Positions 22,697 through 34,230 of a stretch of 39,197 nt of DNA are shown here, piece after piece (positions within the stretch are counted from its first letter, which is position 1; each line of letters starts with the position of its first letter). This stretch comes from an uncultured Erysipelotrichaceae bacterium (GTDB lineage Bacteria > Bacillota_I > Bacilli_A > RFN20 > CAG-826): NCBI GenBank assembly GCA_902768335.1, contig CACXKR010000010.1, positions 1 to 39,197 on the forward strand, read 5' to 3'. A program made the translations under genes and the position numbers. A model generated the notes under the pieces. That model made no database searches. It worked only from the letters and a program-made list of their open reading frames with translations, and was not told the origin of the DNA.

Positions 22697-23632
22697 ATGA
22701 AGTCCAAAAGCGATTATCGAATTATATACATGGGCACTCCAGAGATGAGTGCTAGAATACTTGAAAATCTTATTCAAGATGGTTTTAATATTGTCGCTCT
22801 CATAGCTCAAGAAGATAAAGCTCAAGGGCGCAAAGCTATCCTTCAAAAAGTACCTACTAAATTAGTAGCGGAAAAATATAATATTCCTGTTTATCAACCA
22901 CACCGAATTCGTAAGGATTATGAATTTGTTAAAGAACTTAAACCTGATTTAATTTTGACTATGGCCTATGGCCAAATTATTCCTCAAGGACTTCTCGATA
23001 TTCCTTCATTAGGTTGTCTTAATATCCATGGTTCGATCTTACCGAAATATCGTGGAGCCGCTCCAATACAAAGAGCAATTATCGAAGGTGAGAAGAAGAC
23101 TGGCGTTACATTAATGGAAATGATTGACAAGATGGATGCCGGTAAGATGTTCGCTTTTGAAGAGTGTGAGATATCTCCTGATGATAACTATTCTTCCTTG
23201 TGTAACAAGATCGTTGAATGTGGGAATAGAGTTATTAAAAACAATTTAATGTCATATCTTGAAGGCAATCTAAAAGGCATTGAGCAAGATGAAAATAAAG
23301 TCACTTTTGCGGATAAAATTAAGCCAGAAGATGAAAAATTAGATTTATCTAAACCCACAAATCTATTCTTAAATTGGGTTCGTGGATTAAGCGAAGAACC
23401 TGGTGGATATATCTATTTAAACAATCTCAAATTCAAAATTTATAAAGCTCATAAAATATCTGAGAATAGGAATTCCGAAGTCGGTACAATAACAATCTCT
23501 AAGCGAGTAATTCTTCAATTAAGCGATGGAGAAATAGAACTCGACGAAGTTCAACTCGAGGGTAAAAAGAAGATGGACGCTAAGAGTTTCGCAAATGGCT
23601 CCAGGCATCTAAGCGGAGCAATCGCAAAATAG
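22697..23632 (+). CDS. fmt: Methionyl-tRNA formyltransferase
   Basis: 311 residues from ATG 22697. The formyltransferase domain has the start motif IIYMGTPEMSARIL, then LNIHGSILPKYRGAAPIQRA with the catalytic Asn-His region and a later conserved Asp (MDKMDAGKM). A smaller C-terminal OB-like domain follows. Known role: formylates Met-tRNA for initiation using 10-formyl-tetrahydrofolate. An in-frame TTG at 22661 is rejected because it is the first base of the -35 box, upstream of the -10. No Shine-Dalgarno sequence is present. A terminator follows. The usual partner def is not adjacent. Confidence 0.95.
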   Translation: MKSKSDYRIIYMGTPEMSARILENLIQDGFNIVALIAQEDKAQGRKAILQKVPTKLVAEKYNIPVYQPHRIRKDYEFVKELKPDLILTMAYGQIIPQGLLDIPSLGCLNIHGSILPKYRGAAPIQRAIIEGEKKTGVTLMEMIDKMDAGKMFAFEECEISPDDNYSSLCNKIVECGNRVIKNNLMSYLEGNLKGIEQDENKVTFADKIKPEDEKLDLSKPTNLFLNWVRGLSEEPGGYIYLNNLKFKIYKAHKISENRNSEVGTITISKRVILQLSDGEIELDEVQLEGKKKMDAKSFANGSRHLSGAIAK

Positions 23633-23640
23633 GTTTTATA

Positions 23641-23669
23641 AAAAGGACTATATATAGTAGCCCTTTTTT
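23641..23669 (+). terminator. fmt terminator
   Basis: AAAAGGACTA, loop TATA, TAGT, a 3-base bulge, CCTTTTTT. Confidence 0.75.
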
Positions 23670-23671
23670 GT

Positions 23672-23677
23672 TACAAT
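23672..23677 (+). promoter_or_regulatory. -10 box of the DinG-like helicase gene, leaderless type
   Basis: TACAAT six bases before ATG 23684, directly behind the fmt terminator. No Shine-Dalgarno sequence and no clear -35. Confidence 0.42.
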
Positions 23678-23683
23678 TATCGC

Positions 23684-26017
23684 ATGGAAAAAGTTTTGTC
23701 TTTATCGGTCCATCAACTTGTTGATTTTTTACTTAGAACTGGTGATATCGATAATCGAGTATACAACAAAACGACGATGAGCGAAGGAACCAAGATTCAT
23801 TCTTTTCATCAGTCGAGGCAAAACGCAAATTACTATCCTGAATTCTTTTTAAAAGACACATTCAAAGTCAAAGACTTTACTTTCAATATTGAAGGACGCG
23901 CTGATGGAGTTATTATCGACGGTGATAAAGTTACGATCGATGAAATAAAATCAACCATCTCTCCTTTGGAGGAATATTTTGAATCACAAAAAGAATGGCA
24001 TCTAGGTCAAGCAAAATGCTACGCCTTAATGTATGCGAGACTTTATCATCTCGATGAAGTAGGGGTCCAGTTAACCTATATTCACCAAATCGAAAATACG
24101 AAGATGATAAAGAACTTCTCTTTTAAAAGAGACGAACTACAAAAATTTGTTGATAATCTTTTAAGCGAATATTTAGATTTTTATCAATTTATTTTTGATA
24201 GAACCCAAGAGAGAAATAAAACTGCTTCCAAATTAGAATTTCCGTTTCCGAAATTTAGGGCAGGGCAGAAAGAATTAGCTAAATATGCCTATGGCATCGC
24301 TACAAACGGTGGTCTCCTTTTCGCTGAAGCTCCGACTGGGATTGGTAAAACGATGTCGACTTTATATCCTTTCGCCAAATCTTTTTCGAGTGAAACCAAT
24401 GATAAAATCTTTTATTTAACTGCCAAGAACTCTGGAAGAGTTGCTGCATATAAAGCCGCTATGCTTCTTCTTGAAAAAGGCCTCAAAGCATCGGTTATTA
24501 CAATTACTGCAAAAGATAAAATTTGTCTTTGTCCTGGTAAAGGCTGTAACCCAGATGAGTGCCCATTCGCTAAAGACTATTACACTCATATTCGAGAAGC
24601 GGTAACGAAAGCAATTAAAGAGAACTTACTTTTTTCACCTGAAACAATACTTGATATTGCAAAGCAATACACAATCTGTCCGTTCGAGTTTCAATTAGAT
24701 TTGTCTCTTTATAGCGACATCATAATTTGTGATTACAATTATCTATTTGATCCAATGGTGTATCTTAGGAGATTTTTCGACGAAGATGCTTCGAAGATGA
24801 TTGTTTTAGTTGATGAATCACACAATTTGGTGGACCGCGCTAGAGAAATGTATTCAGCATCTTTTAACTCTTTCTTATTTAAGAAAGCAAAGAAAGCTGT
24901 CCATAATTTGGAACATCGAAAGATTAAAAATGCTATTAAACGAATTTCGAAAATATTTAATAAATATAAGATTCTTGAACCTGGCGATTATATTATCGAC
25001 CATCTTGAGGAAGAAGATTTAAGAGGCATAAATGCCTATCTACTTGCTTCAAGCGATGTTAATAAGCATCACCATAGCGAAATAAATGAAGACTTCACCG
25101 AATTTTTCTTTGAATTAAATAAATTTGCAAAACTTTACGATGTCTTTGACTCCTCATTTACTCTATACGTCACAAAAACGCCGTCAGGAGAGACGAAAAT
25201 TACTCTCTATTGCTTAGACCCACGAGGCCAAATAAAGATGGCTTTAAATAAGGTGAAAGCTAAGATTATTTTTTCAGCTACTTTATCGCCAGCTGAATAT
25301 TATGTCGATTTATTAGGTGGGACTAAAAGCGATCCATTGCTAAAATTAGCCTCACCATTTCCAAAGGAAAATCTTAATTTAATGGTCGCTCCAACTGTTT
25401 CAATTCGTTATAAGAATAGAAGCAAAACACTTGAAGAAGTATCTCAGTATATCAAAGCAATGGTGGAAGCCCGTTTAGGCAATTATTTTGTCTATGTTCC
25501 AAGTTATGAATATTTAGAGCAACTTGCCCCTTATCTTAAAGATATGGATGCGAATTTAATCATTCAGGAACGCGATATGAGTGAAATTGATAAGATGCAG
25601 TTCTTATCTTGCTTTGTCGATAAACCTAAGAACACGACCGTAGGATTAGCTGTTGTTGGTGGCGCCTTTGGCGAAGGTATCGATTTGGTCAGCGATCGCC
25701 TCATCGGAGTTGCCGTTATTGGAGTTGGCCTTCCTCAAATTTGTTTTGAAAGAGATTTGATTCGCTCATATTTTGAAAAAACTTCTGGAAATGGCTATTC
25801 TTATGCTTATATAAATCCAGGCATTAACAAAGTTATGCAGGCGGTTGGAAGAGTTATTAGAAGTGAATCTGATCGCGGGGTAGCTCTATTAATTGATGAT
25901 CGCTATTTAACAAAGACTTATATTGACCTCTTCAGAAACGAGTGGCCTCAATACAAAGTCGTTACTTCCTTAAAGGATGTAAAAGAAGAAGTTGCCAACT
26001 TCTGGAATAGAAAATAG
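23684..26017 (+). CDS. DinG/XPD-type DNA helicase with N-terminal PD-(D/E)XK nuclease-like domain
   Basis: 777 residues. The first 170 residues look like a Cas4/RecB-type nuclease fold: D74 in GRADGV, E87-x-K89 in TIDEIKS, then [10 protein letters not shown] with Gln109. The XPD-like helicase follows with Walker A APTGIGKT (216-223), an iron-sulphur cysteine group at C281, C283, C288, C293 and C332, DEAH-type box DESH (377-380), and motif [16 protein letters not shown]. Known family role: 5'-3' unwinding of DNA, often of damaged or R-loop-like structures. The nuclease residues seem complete, so it may cut as well as unwind; that is inference. It is not DinG of E. coli, which lacks this domain. 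No Shine-Dalgarno sequence. Its last codons hold the lepA promoter. Confidence 0.85.
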   Translation: MEKVLSLSVHQLVDFLLRTGDIDNRVYNKTTMSEGTKIHSFHQSRQNANYYPEFFLKDTFKVKDFTFNIEGRADGVIIDGDKVTIDEIKSTISPLEEYFESQKEWHLGQAKCYALMYARLYHLDEVGVQLTYIHQIENTKMIKNFSFKRDELQKFVDNLLSEYLDFYQFIFDRTQERNKTASKLEFPFPKFRAGQKELAKYAYGIATNGGLLFAEAPTGIGKTMSTLYPFAKSFSSETNDKIFYLTAKNSGRVAAYKAAMLLLEKGLKASVITITAKDKICLCPGKGCNPDECPFAKDYYTHIREAVTKAIKENLLFSPETILDIAKQYTICPFEFQLDLSLYSDIIICDYNYLFDPMVYLRRFFDEDASKMIVLVDESHNLVDRAREMYSASFNSFLFKKAKKAVHNLEHRKIKNAIKRISKIFNKYKILEPGDYIIDHLEEEDLRGINAYLLASSDVNKHHHSEINEDFTEFFFELNKFAKLYDVFDSSFTLYVTKTPSGETKITLYCLDPRGQIKMALNKVKAKIIFSATLSPAEYYVDLLGGTKSDPLLKLASPFPKENLNLMVAPTVSIRYKNRSKTLEEVSQYIKAMVEARLGNYFVYVPSYEYLEQLAPYLKDMDANLIIQERDMSEIDKMQFLSCFVDKPKNTTVGLAVVGGAFGEGIDLVSDRLIGVAVIGVGLPQICFERDLIRSYFEKTSGNGYSYAYINPGINKVMQAVGRVIRSESDRGVALLIDDRYLTKTYIDLFRNEWPQYKVVTSLKDVKEEVANFWNRK

Positions 26018-26020
26018 AAT
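25992..26020 (+). promoter_or_regulatory. lepA promoter inside the helicase gene, leaderless type
   Basis: TTGCCA (25992-25997), 17 bases, TAGAAT (26015-26020), then seven bases to ATG 26028. The -35 and most of the spacer lie in the last codons of the helicase gene. Confidence 0.75.
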
Positions 26021-26027
26021 ATTTGTT

Positions 26028-27839
26028 ATGAATTTTGATAAAAATCATATTCGTAATTTCTCAATTATTGCTCATATAGACCATGGCAAGTCCACTTTGG
26101 CGGACCGTATTTTAGAATTGACTGAAACCATTTCTAAAAGAGAAATGAAGGAGCAATTCCTCGATTCGATGGACCTTGAACGAGAAAGAGGAATCACCAT
26201 CAAACTAAACGCGGTAACGATTAAATATCATTCTTTGAATGGTGAAGATTATTTATTCAATTTAATCGACACTCCGGGGCACGTCGACTTCACCTACGAA
26301 GTATCACGCTCACTTGCGGCTTGCGAAGGTTGTTTGTTAGTAGTGGATGCAACTCAAGGCGTTGAAGCTCAAACTCTCGCCAATGTCTATTTAGCGGTGG
26401 ATAACAATCTAGAAATTGTTCCAGTAATCAATAAAATTGATTTACCAAGCGCCAGTCCAGATCTTGTTAAAAAAGAAATTGAAGATCGAATTGGCATTCC
26501 AAGCGACAATGCTTGCCTTGTATCCGCTAAGACTGGAGAAGGAATCCAAAATGTTCTAGAAGCAGTGGTTAAATATATCCCAGCGCCCAAAGGCGAAGAC
26601 GATAAACCTCTTCAAGCTTTAATTTTTGATTCATATTACGATTCTTACCGTGGAGTTGTTGTTTTGATTTGTATCAAAAATGGTAAGGTTAAAGTTGGCG
26701 ACACCATTAGACTGATGGCCGCTAACAAAGAATACCTTGTCACCGAAGTAGGTATTAGAACTCCAAAGGAGTTAAAGAAAAACGAATTATGCGCTGGTGA
26801 AGTCGGATATCTTGCTGCTCAAATCAAAGATATTAAAGACGTTATTCCTGGTGAAACTATTACTTTAAGTAATAATCCATGTAAAGAAGCACTTCCTGGT
26901 TATCGTAAGATGAACCCGATGGTTTATTGCGGACTTTATCCAGTCGACTCTAAAAAATTCAGTGATTTAAAAGAAGCTTTAGAGAAGCTATCTCTAAACG
27001 ATTCTTCCTTAGTCTTTGAAGCCGAGACCAGCCAAGCCTTAGGCTTCGGTTTTAGATGCGGTTTCCTTGGCTTACTACATATGGATGTGGTTCAGGAAAG
27101 GCTAGAAAGAGAATACAATCTCGATTTGATATTAACCGCTCCAAGCGTCATCTACCATATCATCCTTTTTAAAGGTGATATGATTGAACTCGATAACCCT
27201 TCAAAACTTCCTGATTTAACGACTATAAAAGAAATCGAAGAGCCTTACGTCAAAGCTAGAATCATGACTCCAAAGGAGTATGTTGGTCCAGTTATGGAAC
27301 TTTGTCAGAAACGTCGAGGCATCTATATCGATTTAGAATACTTTGATGACACTAGAATGGTAATAACTTATGAACTTCCATTAGCTGAAATTGTTTACAA
27401 TTTCTTTGATAAACTTAAAAGCTTCACTAAAGGTTACGCAAGCTTCGATTATGAATACAGTGGCTATCACGCTGGAAACTTAGCGAAGATGGATATTCTC
27501 CTTAATGGAGAAGTCATTGATGCTCTTTCAACAATTGTCCATCGATCAACCGCTTACGAAAGAGGAAGTGTGGTCGTTAGAAAATTAAAAGAGATTATTC
27601 CGCGTCAACAATTCGAAGTTCCAGTACAGGCTGCCATTAATGGCAAAGTCATTGCTAGAGCCGATATTAAAGCGGTTAGAAAAGATGTCTTAGCCAAATG
27701 TTATGGTGGTGACATATCTAGAAAACGTAAATTGCTTGAAAAGCAAAAAGAAGGAAAGAAGCGCATGAAAGCGATTGGTTCTGTTGAAGTTCCACAAGAA
27801 GCATTCATGAGTGTTCTCTCAATTGACGATGATAATTAA
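26028..27839 (+). CDS. lepA: Elongation factor 4 (LepA)
   Basis: 603 residues, normal size. G1 is AHIDHGKST and the G3 DTPGHVDF, with NKIDLP as G4. The LepA-specific C-terminal domain includes [15 protein letters not shown] and the basic tail [18 protein letters not shown]. Known role: ribosome-bound translational GTPase acting on stalled or assembling ribosomes. ATG 26028 is chosen over the in-frame TTG at 25992, because that TTG forms the -35 box. There is no Shine-Dalgarno sequence. Synteny with hemW and hrcA matches B. subtilis, but two genes sit between lepA and hemW here. Confidence 0.97.
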   Translation: MNFDKNHIRNFSIIAHIDHGKSTLADRILELTETISKREMKEQFLDSMDLERERGITIKLNAVTIKYHSLNGEDYLFNLIDTPGHVDFTYEVSRSLAACEGCLLVVDATQGVEAQTLANVYLAVDNNLEIVPVINKIDLPSASPDLVKKEIEDRIGIPSDNACLVSAKTGEGIQNVLEAVVKYIPAPKGEDDKPLQALIFDSYYDSYRGVVVLICIKNGKVKVGDTIRLMAANKEYLVTEVGIRTPKELKKNELCAGEVGYLAAQIKDIKDVIPGETITLSNNPCKEALPGYRKMNPMVYCGLYPVDSKKFSDLKEALEKLSLNDSSLVFEAETSQALGFGFRCGFLGLLHMDVVQERLEREYNLDLILTAPSVIYHIILFKGDMIELDNPSKLPDLTTIKEIEEPYVKARIMTPKEYVGPVMELCQKRRGIYIDLEYFDDTRMVITYELPLAEIVYNFFDKLKSFTKGYASFDYEYSGYHAGNLAKMDILLNGEVIDALSTIVHRSTAYERGSVVVRKLKEIIPRQQFEVPVQAAINGKVIARADIKAVRKDVLAKCYGGDISRKRKLLEKQKEGKKRMKAIGSVEVPQEAFMSVLSIDDDN

Positions 27840-27875
27840 TCAGTTGAAACTTAGTTAAAATTTAGTAGTTTTATA

Positions 27876-27904
27876 TTGATATATACTTTGTGACATGCTA
27901 TTCT
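27876..27904 (+). promoter_or_regulatory. Promoter of the Fic-like gene
   Basis: TTGATA (27876-27881), 17 bases, TATTCT (27899-27904). The message would start near 27911 and carry a weak GAGG ten bases before ATG 27925. Confidence 0.6.
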
Positions 27905-27924
27905 ACTAGTGAGGATTTAGTATT

Positions 27925-29328
27925 ATGGCAGACAACACACTTGCAATTAGATTCAGTGAAGAGAATTATTCAACTCGTGCTGAAGTAGCCGAAGCGTTAG
28001 GCACAAATTTAATAGAACCAATTTGGGTTACGATTTTATCGTACCGTAAACAATATCGTAAACAATTGAACCTTTTTGATATTACTAAGGTTCCTTTTAC
28101 GATTGCCTACATGCCCAAAATTATTGAAAAAATTGAAACTCTCGAAGAGAGCATTTCTCAATACATTGTAAGTTTTGGTGGTTTACAACCTGGTTCAGTT
28201 TCGCAATACACAGTATTTCGAGATGTTGTTATTCATGAATTAAAAATGATTGCGAAAATCAATAAGATCAATGTTAACGATGTCGCTTTAAACAATGTTT
28301 ATGAATATAAAAACACCGAATCGTTATATGAACCACTCCATAGATATTTCGCAGCCTTAACTCACCTTGATAAAAATCCTAAAGAGAAATTTGATTTAAA
28401 TACCATTAAAACTTATTATTCGATCATTTCAGGAAGCGATTTAGACGAATCTTTCTTTAGAAAAGATGAAATTAATACGGCTGGTCAAAGGTTACTTGTT
28501 GACCGCGAATACGCTGGTGCACCTACTCAAGAAATTCCATGGTTAATGGATAACTTAATTAACTATGTTAATAATAGCAAAGATTCCTTTGTAACAAAGG
28601 TAGCGGTTACTTCTTATATGATCGCCTACATCAAACCATTTGAGAAATATAATGCTGAGATGAGTGCGATTTTAACAAAGTTAATCGTTTCGCTTAGTGA
28701 TGTTGAATCTGCCGCTGCTTATATTCCTTTAGAAGCTATTGCTTTAGATGAAAAAGGTTTGTTAGCTAGCGTTTCAAGAGAAATTCAACGTTCAAGAGAT
28801 TTAACATATGAACTCTTAAGAGTTATCGACTTATTCTCATCTTCCTTAGATATGGTGATGGATAAGATTGCGCAAGTTACGATGACCGCTGTTAAAAATT
28901 CTTACACCTTTGGTGAATCTAAAGAAGATTTTGAAAAAGAGTTTGGAGTTTCTCCAAGTGAACAAATCATTGAAACAAAGAAGGAAGTTATTGAACAACC
29001 AAAGGTTGAACAGCCAAGACCACGTGAGCATAAGCCAATTCAAGTTATCGAAAGAGAACCTGTTGAAGAAGGCCCATCTGATAAACAATTAAAACGCATG
29101 GCCGAAAACCTTCTTGAAGAAGACCCTCTTCTAAAGAAGAAACAAGCTCATTTCTATGTTAGACATTGCACCAAAGGCAAATATTATACGATCCAGCAAT
29201 TTAAGAAATGTGAAGGAACAGTCTACGAGACCGCTCGTACATCTATGGATGATTTGGCGCGCCTTGGCTACTATAAGCGTGAACAAGTGAAAAACAAGTT
29301 TGTTTACACTCCAATTGACAAAGAGTAA
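27925..29328 (+). CDS. Fic-fold protein with degenerate active site and C-terminal winged helix
   Basis: 467 residues. The middle region has the Fic layout: TAGQRLLVDREYAGAPTQEI (185-204, flap region), LMDNLINYVNN, then IKPFEKYNAEMSA (236-248) where active enzymes have HPFxxGNGR. His is Lys237, both Gly are lost (Tyr242, Ala244) and Arg is Glu245; only P-F and Asn243 remain. AMP transfer by the normal mechanism is therefore unlikely. A charged linker (about 330-385) leads to a C-terminal domain (about 390-463; TIQQFKKCEGTVYETARTSM, LGYYKREQ) that looks like a winged helix. Active Fic proteins with winged helices are known (SoFic type), so this is probably a non-catalytic, DNA- or protein-binding relative. 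Its operon partner is a small membrane protein. Actual function unknown. Confidence 0.7.
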   Translation: MADNTLAIRFSEENYSTRAEVAEALGTNLIEPIWVTILSYRKQYRKQLNLFDITKVPFTIAYMPKIIEKIETLEESISQYIVSFGGLQPGSVSQYTVFRDVVIHELKMIAKINKINVNDVALNNVYEYKNTESLYEPLHRYFAALTHLDKNPKEKFDLNTIKTYYSIISGSDLDESFFRKDEINTAGQRLLVDREYAGAPTQEIPWLMDNLINYVNNSKDSFVTKVAVTSYMIAYIKPFEKYNAEMSAILTKLIVSLSDVESAAAYIPLEAIALDEKGLLASVSREIQRSRDLTYELLRVIDLFSSSLDMVMDKIAQVTMTAVKNSYTFGESKEDFEKEFGVSPSEQIIETKKEVIEQPKVEQPRPREHKPIQVIEREPVEEGPSDKQLKRMAENLLEEDPLLKKKQAHFYVRHCTKGKYYTIQQFKKCEGTVYETARTSMDDLARLGYYKREQVKNKFVYTPIDKE

Positions 29329-29348
29329 AATAGGGAGCGAGAAAAATT

Positions 29349-29600
29349 ATGTTTAGAACTTTAGCAGCATCAGATCTATTACCATTATGGATTATCCTAG
29401 GACTCCTAGGTTTCTTTGGATTACTAATCTTAGTAATCATCTTTGTAAAAAGGCATGTCGCTTCCTTACAGATTAAAAAGGATGAAATCACCGAAGAAGA
29501 AGCTGTTCGTCAAGAACTTGACCGCATTTTAGTTCCTATCGAAGATGAAGAAATTCAAAAAGCGATGGAAGAAGAAGCTAAAAAGAATGGCCAAGCTTAA
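29349..29600 (+). CDS. Small single-helix membrane protein, unknown function
   Basis: 83 residues. A transmembrane helix at about 11-33 (LPLWIILGLLGFFGLLILVI) is followed by a short basic turn (KRH) and a long acidic cytoplasmic tail (about 40-83) predicted to be helical, perhaps coiled. I do not recognise a family. GGGAGCGAG lies about ten bases upstream, 20 bases after the Fic-like stop, and the gene overlaps hemW by 14 bases. It probably shares the Fic-like gene's message. The basic turn places the tail inside the cell. Confidence 0.65.
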   Translation: MFRTLAASDLLPLWIILGLLGFFGLLILVIIFVKRHVASLQIKKDEITEEEAVRQELDRILVPIEDEEIQKAMEEEAKKNGQA

Positions 29601-30684
29601 ACCTGAATCCTTATACATACACATTCCGTTTTGTGCTCACATATGTAAATATTGTGATTTCACAAAACTTTTTTATAATGAGCGCTTTGTTAAGCCATAT
29701 CTAAATGAGCTATTTAAAGAACTTGATTCATATAAGATTAACAAAGTTAAAACAATATATATCGGTGGAGGAACTCCGACATCTTTAAGCGATGAGGATT
29801 TTGAAAAACTGCTTCAGAAAGTAAAACCATATTTGTGTGATGGTGGTGAATTCAGCGTTGAAGCAAATGTTGAAAATCTTAGCAAAGCTAAATTAGATAT
29901 TATGAGCCGCTATGGAGTTACGAGATTATCCATCGGTGTTGAATCAACCCAAAATAGACGTCTAAAAGAAATAGGCCGAAGTCACACCTATGAGGATGCT
30001 GTTAAGGTGGTTAATGAGGCTAAAAAGCATGGTTTTGATTCAATTAATGTTGATTTAATCTATGGATTTAATGGCCAAAGTATCAAAGATTTAGAAAATG
30101 ATTTAAATAATGTCCTAGCTTTAGATGTTGATCATATTTCAATTTATTCATTGATCGTTTCTCCTGGGACTGTGTTTCATAACATGAAATATAAAGAACA
30201 AGACGAGGAAGAATCTGCGAAATATTATGAATATATTGTTAAGATTTTAAGAGAACATGGTTATGAAAGATATGAAGTTTCAAATTTTGCTAGAAACAAA
30301 AAATATGCAAAGCATAATCTTACCTATTGGCACGACAATGAATATTACGGAATAGGTTTAGGAGCTTCAGGATATATTAATGGAGTTCGCTACGAGAACA
30401 CTAAAAGTTTAGATAAATATTTAAGTGGCGATTATATCGCTAATAAGGAAATCGTTACCAAAGAAAAAGATTTTGAATATTTTTTACTCACAAATTTAAG
30501 ACTAGAATCCGGTTTCTTAAGAAAAGATTTTAAAAAACGCTTTGGTATAGATTTTACTCAGAAATATGGGAATAGATTAGATAAGTTTGTCGATACTGGC
30601 GACCTGAGAATAGATGAGAATAGGGTTAAATTAACTGATCAAGGTATGCTTATCATGGACTATATTTTGCTCAACATTATCTAA
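29587..30684 (+). CDS. hemW: HemW, heme chaperone-like radical SAM protein
   Basis: 365 residues from ATG 29587. The iron-sulphur motif CAHICKYCDF (CxxxCxxC followed by DF) and the HemW-type start SLYIHIPFCAHICKY identify it. GGGTPTSL and NVDLIYGFNGQS follow, and a C-terminal domain closes it. Known role: binds heme and delivers it, or is annotated as coproporphyrinogen oxidase-like; true oxidases have CxxxCxxCxC, which this lacks. An upstream in-frame ATG at 29545 would add 14 very basic residues and overlap the membrane-protein gene more deeply, so it is rejected. No other heme genes are in the window. A strong terminator follows. Confidence 0.92.
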   Translation: MAKLKPESLYIHIPFCAHICKYCDFTKLFYNERFVKPYLNELFKELDSYKINKVKTIYIGGGTPTSLSDEDFEKLLQKVKPYLCDGGEFSVEANVENLSKAKLDIMSRYGVTRLSIGVESTQNRRLKEIGRSHTYEDAVKVVNEAKKHGFDSINVDLIYGFNGQSIKDLENDLNNVLALDVDHISIYSLIVSPGTVFHNMKYKEQDEEESAKYYEYIVKILREHGYERYEVSNFARNKKYAKHNLTYWHDNEYYGIGLGASGYINGVRYENTKSLDKYLSGDYIANKEIVTKEKDFEYFLLTNLRLESGFLRKDFKKRFGIDFTQKYGNRLDKFVDTGDLRIDENRVKLTDQGMLIMDYILLNII

Positions 30685-30707
30685 AAGTACTGCATTTTTG
30701 AAAAATT

Positions 30708-30740
30708 AACCACTTTGTGGTTTTTTATTTTTTTAAAAAA
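30708..30740 (+). terminator. hemW terminator
   Basis: AACCAC (30708-30713), loop TTT, GTGGTT (30717-30722), then a long T-run. It separates hemW from the heat-shock operon. Confidence 0.88.
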
Positions 30741-30741
30741 T

Positions 30742-30768
30742 TTAGCACTTGAGACTTGACAGTGCCAA
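30742..30768 (+). promoter_or_regulatory. CIRCE operator 1 of hrcA (imperfect)
   Basis: TTAGCACTT (30742-30750), 9 bases, CAGTGCCAA (30760-30768). The outermost spacer-side pair is lost. It covers the -35. Confidence 0.8.
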
Positions 30769-30783
30769 AATGATTCTTATAAT
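30756..30783 (+). promoter_or_regulatory. hrcA-grpE-dnaK-dnaJ promoter
   Basis: TTGACA (30756-30761), 16 bases, TATAAT (30778-30783): both hexamers match the vegetative consensus exactly. Confidence 0.88.
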
Positions 30784-30788
30784 TATGA

Positions 30789-30815
30789 TTAGCACTCCAA
30801 AAGTGTGAGTGCCAA
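30789..30815 (+). promoter_or_regulatory. CIRCE operator 2 of hrcA
   Basis: TTAGCACTC (30789-30797), 9 bases, GAGTGCCAA (30807-30815). It begins at about the transcription start. Confidence 0.94.
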
Positions 30816-30829
30816 AAAAGGAGAAAATT

Positions 30830-31838
30830 ATGAACCGTCGAGATCGCATCTTAAAGTTGATCGTTGAACACTTCATCAAAACTGCTCAGCCAGTTGGAAG
30901 CCAAACTTTGATTAATGAGTATGGTTTGAATTATTCAAGTGCAACTATTAGAGCGGAAATGAATGCTCTTGAAGGTGATGGTCTTCTTGAAAAGACGCAT
31001 ACCTCGAGCGGACGCGTTCCTTCTAGCAAAGGTTATAGATATTATATCGATAACTTGCGTGAACGCAGCGTCTCTGAAGAATTCAAATATCAAATGCAGA
31101 CGATTCTCGACCAAAAGACACAATCGATTGAAAGCGTGATAAAAGAGTCTTGTGAGATTTTATCTCAAATGACTTCGCTAGCCTCGATTGTTCTTGGTCC
31201 AAACGCCAAGCAAGAGAAACTCGCTTCGGTTCAAATTATTCCTCTTTCAAGTTCCAGCGCAACCTGCGTCTTCGTTACTGATCAAGGTTATGTTGAAAAT
31301 AAGACGTTCGCCTTAAATGAAGAAATTCAATTAGGAGATATCGAGAAATGCGTCAAGCTTCTAAATGAAAGACTAAAAGGAACAGCGATTTCCGAATTGG
31401 TCCCAAAGATGGAAGCCATCAAGCCTCTTCTCAATGACTTCGTGATTGATCAAGATGTCATTTACCAAGCGATGTTAGAAGCTTTTGTTGGCTTTGCCAA
31501 AGATAGGCTTAACACCTATGGAGCGGACAACTTATTCGATCAACCTGAGTTCGCTAACGATGCTAGCAAGATTCGTCGACTCCTCGAGTTATTCGAATCA
31601 CCAGAAGTATTTAGAGAAGTCGAAGATGAAGCCCAAGGCGACATCTCGATTCATATCGCAGGAGAAAACGATGACGATGTATCGATCGTCTCCGCTAAAG
31701 TTAAGATTCCTGGAAAACAAGAAGGTTCGATTGCGATCGTCGGTCCTAAACGAATGGACTACGACCAAGTCGTCTCCTCAATGGAATACTTAATCGATGA
31801 ACTTGAAAAGAGATTCGCTGAAAGAAAGGAGCCAACAA

Positions 31839-31864
<26 letters not shown>
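30830..31864 (+). CDS. hrcA: Heat-inducible transcription repressor HrcA
   Basis: 344 residues from ATG 30830. The N-terminal winged helix reads RRDRILKLIVEHFIKTAQPV with SSATIRAEMNALE as recognition region, and the HrcA-specific THTSSGRVPSSKGYRYYID follows. The C-terminal two-thirds is the GAF-like and dimerisation part. Known role: binds CIRCE and is released on heat shock, with folding helped by GroEL in the classical model. AAGGAG ends six bases before the ATG; an earlier in-frame start at 30809 lies within CIRCE and is rejected. It probably controls itself and clpB. Confidence 0.97.
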
Positions 31865-34213
<2,349 letters not shown>

Positions 34214-34230
34214 TTGTTAATTAACTCTTT

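Noticed and set aside
25992-26027. In-frame TTG start extending lepA by 12 codons
   Set aside because: It is the -35 box and lies inside the helicase gene; normal LepA proteins begin close to ATG 26028.
29545-29586. ATG start of hemW 14 codons upstream
   Set aside because: Would add a very basic stretch absent from HemW and overlap the small membrane gene more deeply.
30809-30829. Start of hrcA upstream of ATG 30830
   Set aside because: Falls inside the CIRCE box and upstream of the Shine-Dalgarno sequence.
31797-31838. ATG start of grpE 14 codons upstream
   Set aside because: No ribosome site; GTG 31839 has AAAGGAG at ideal spacing.
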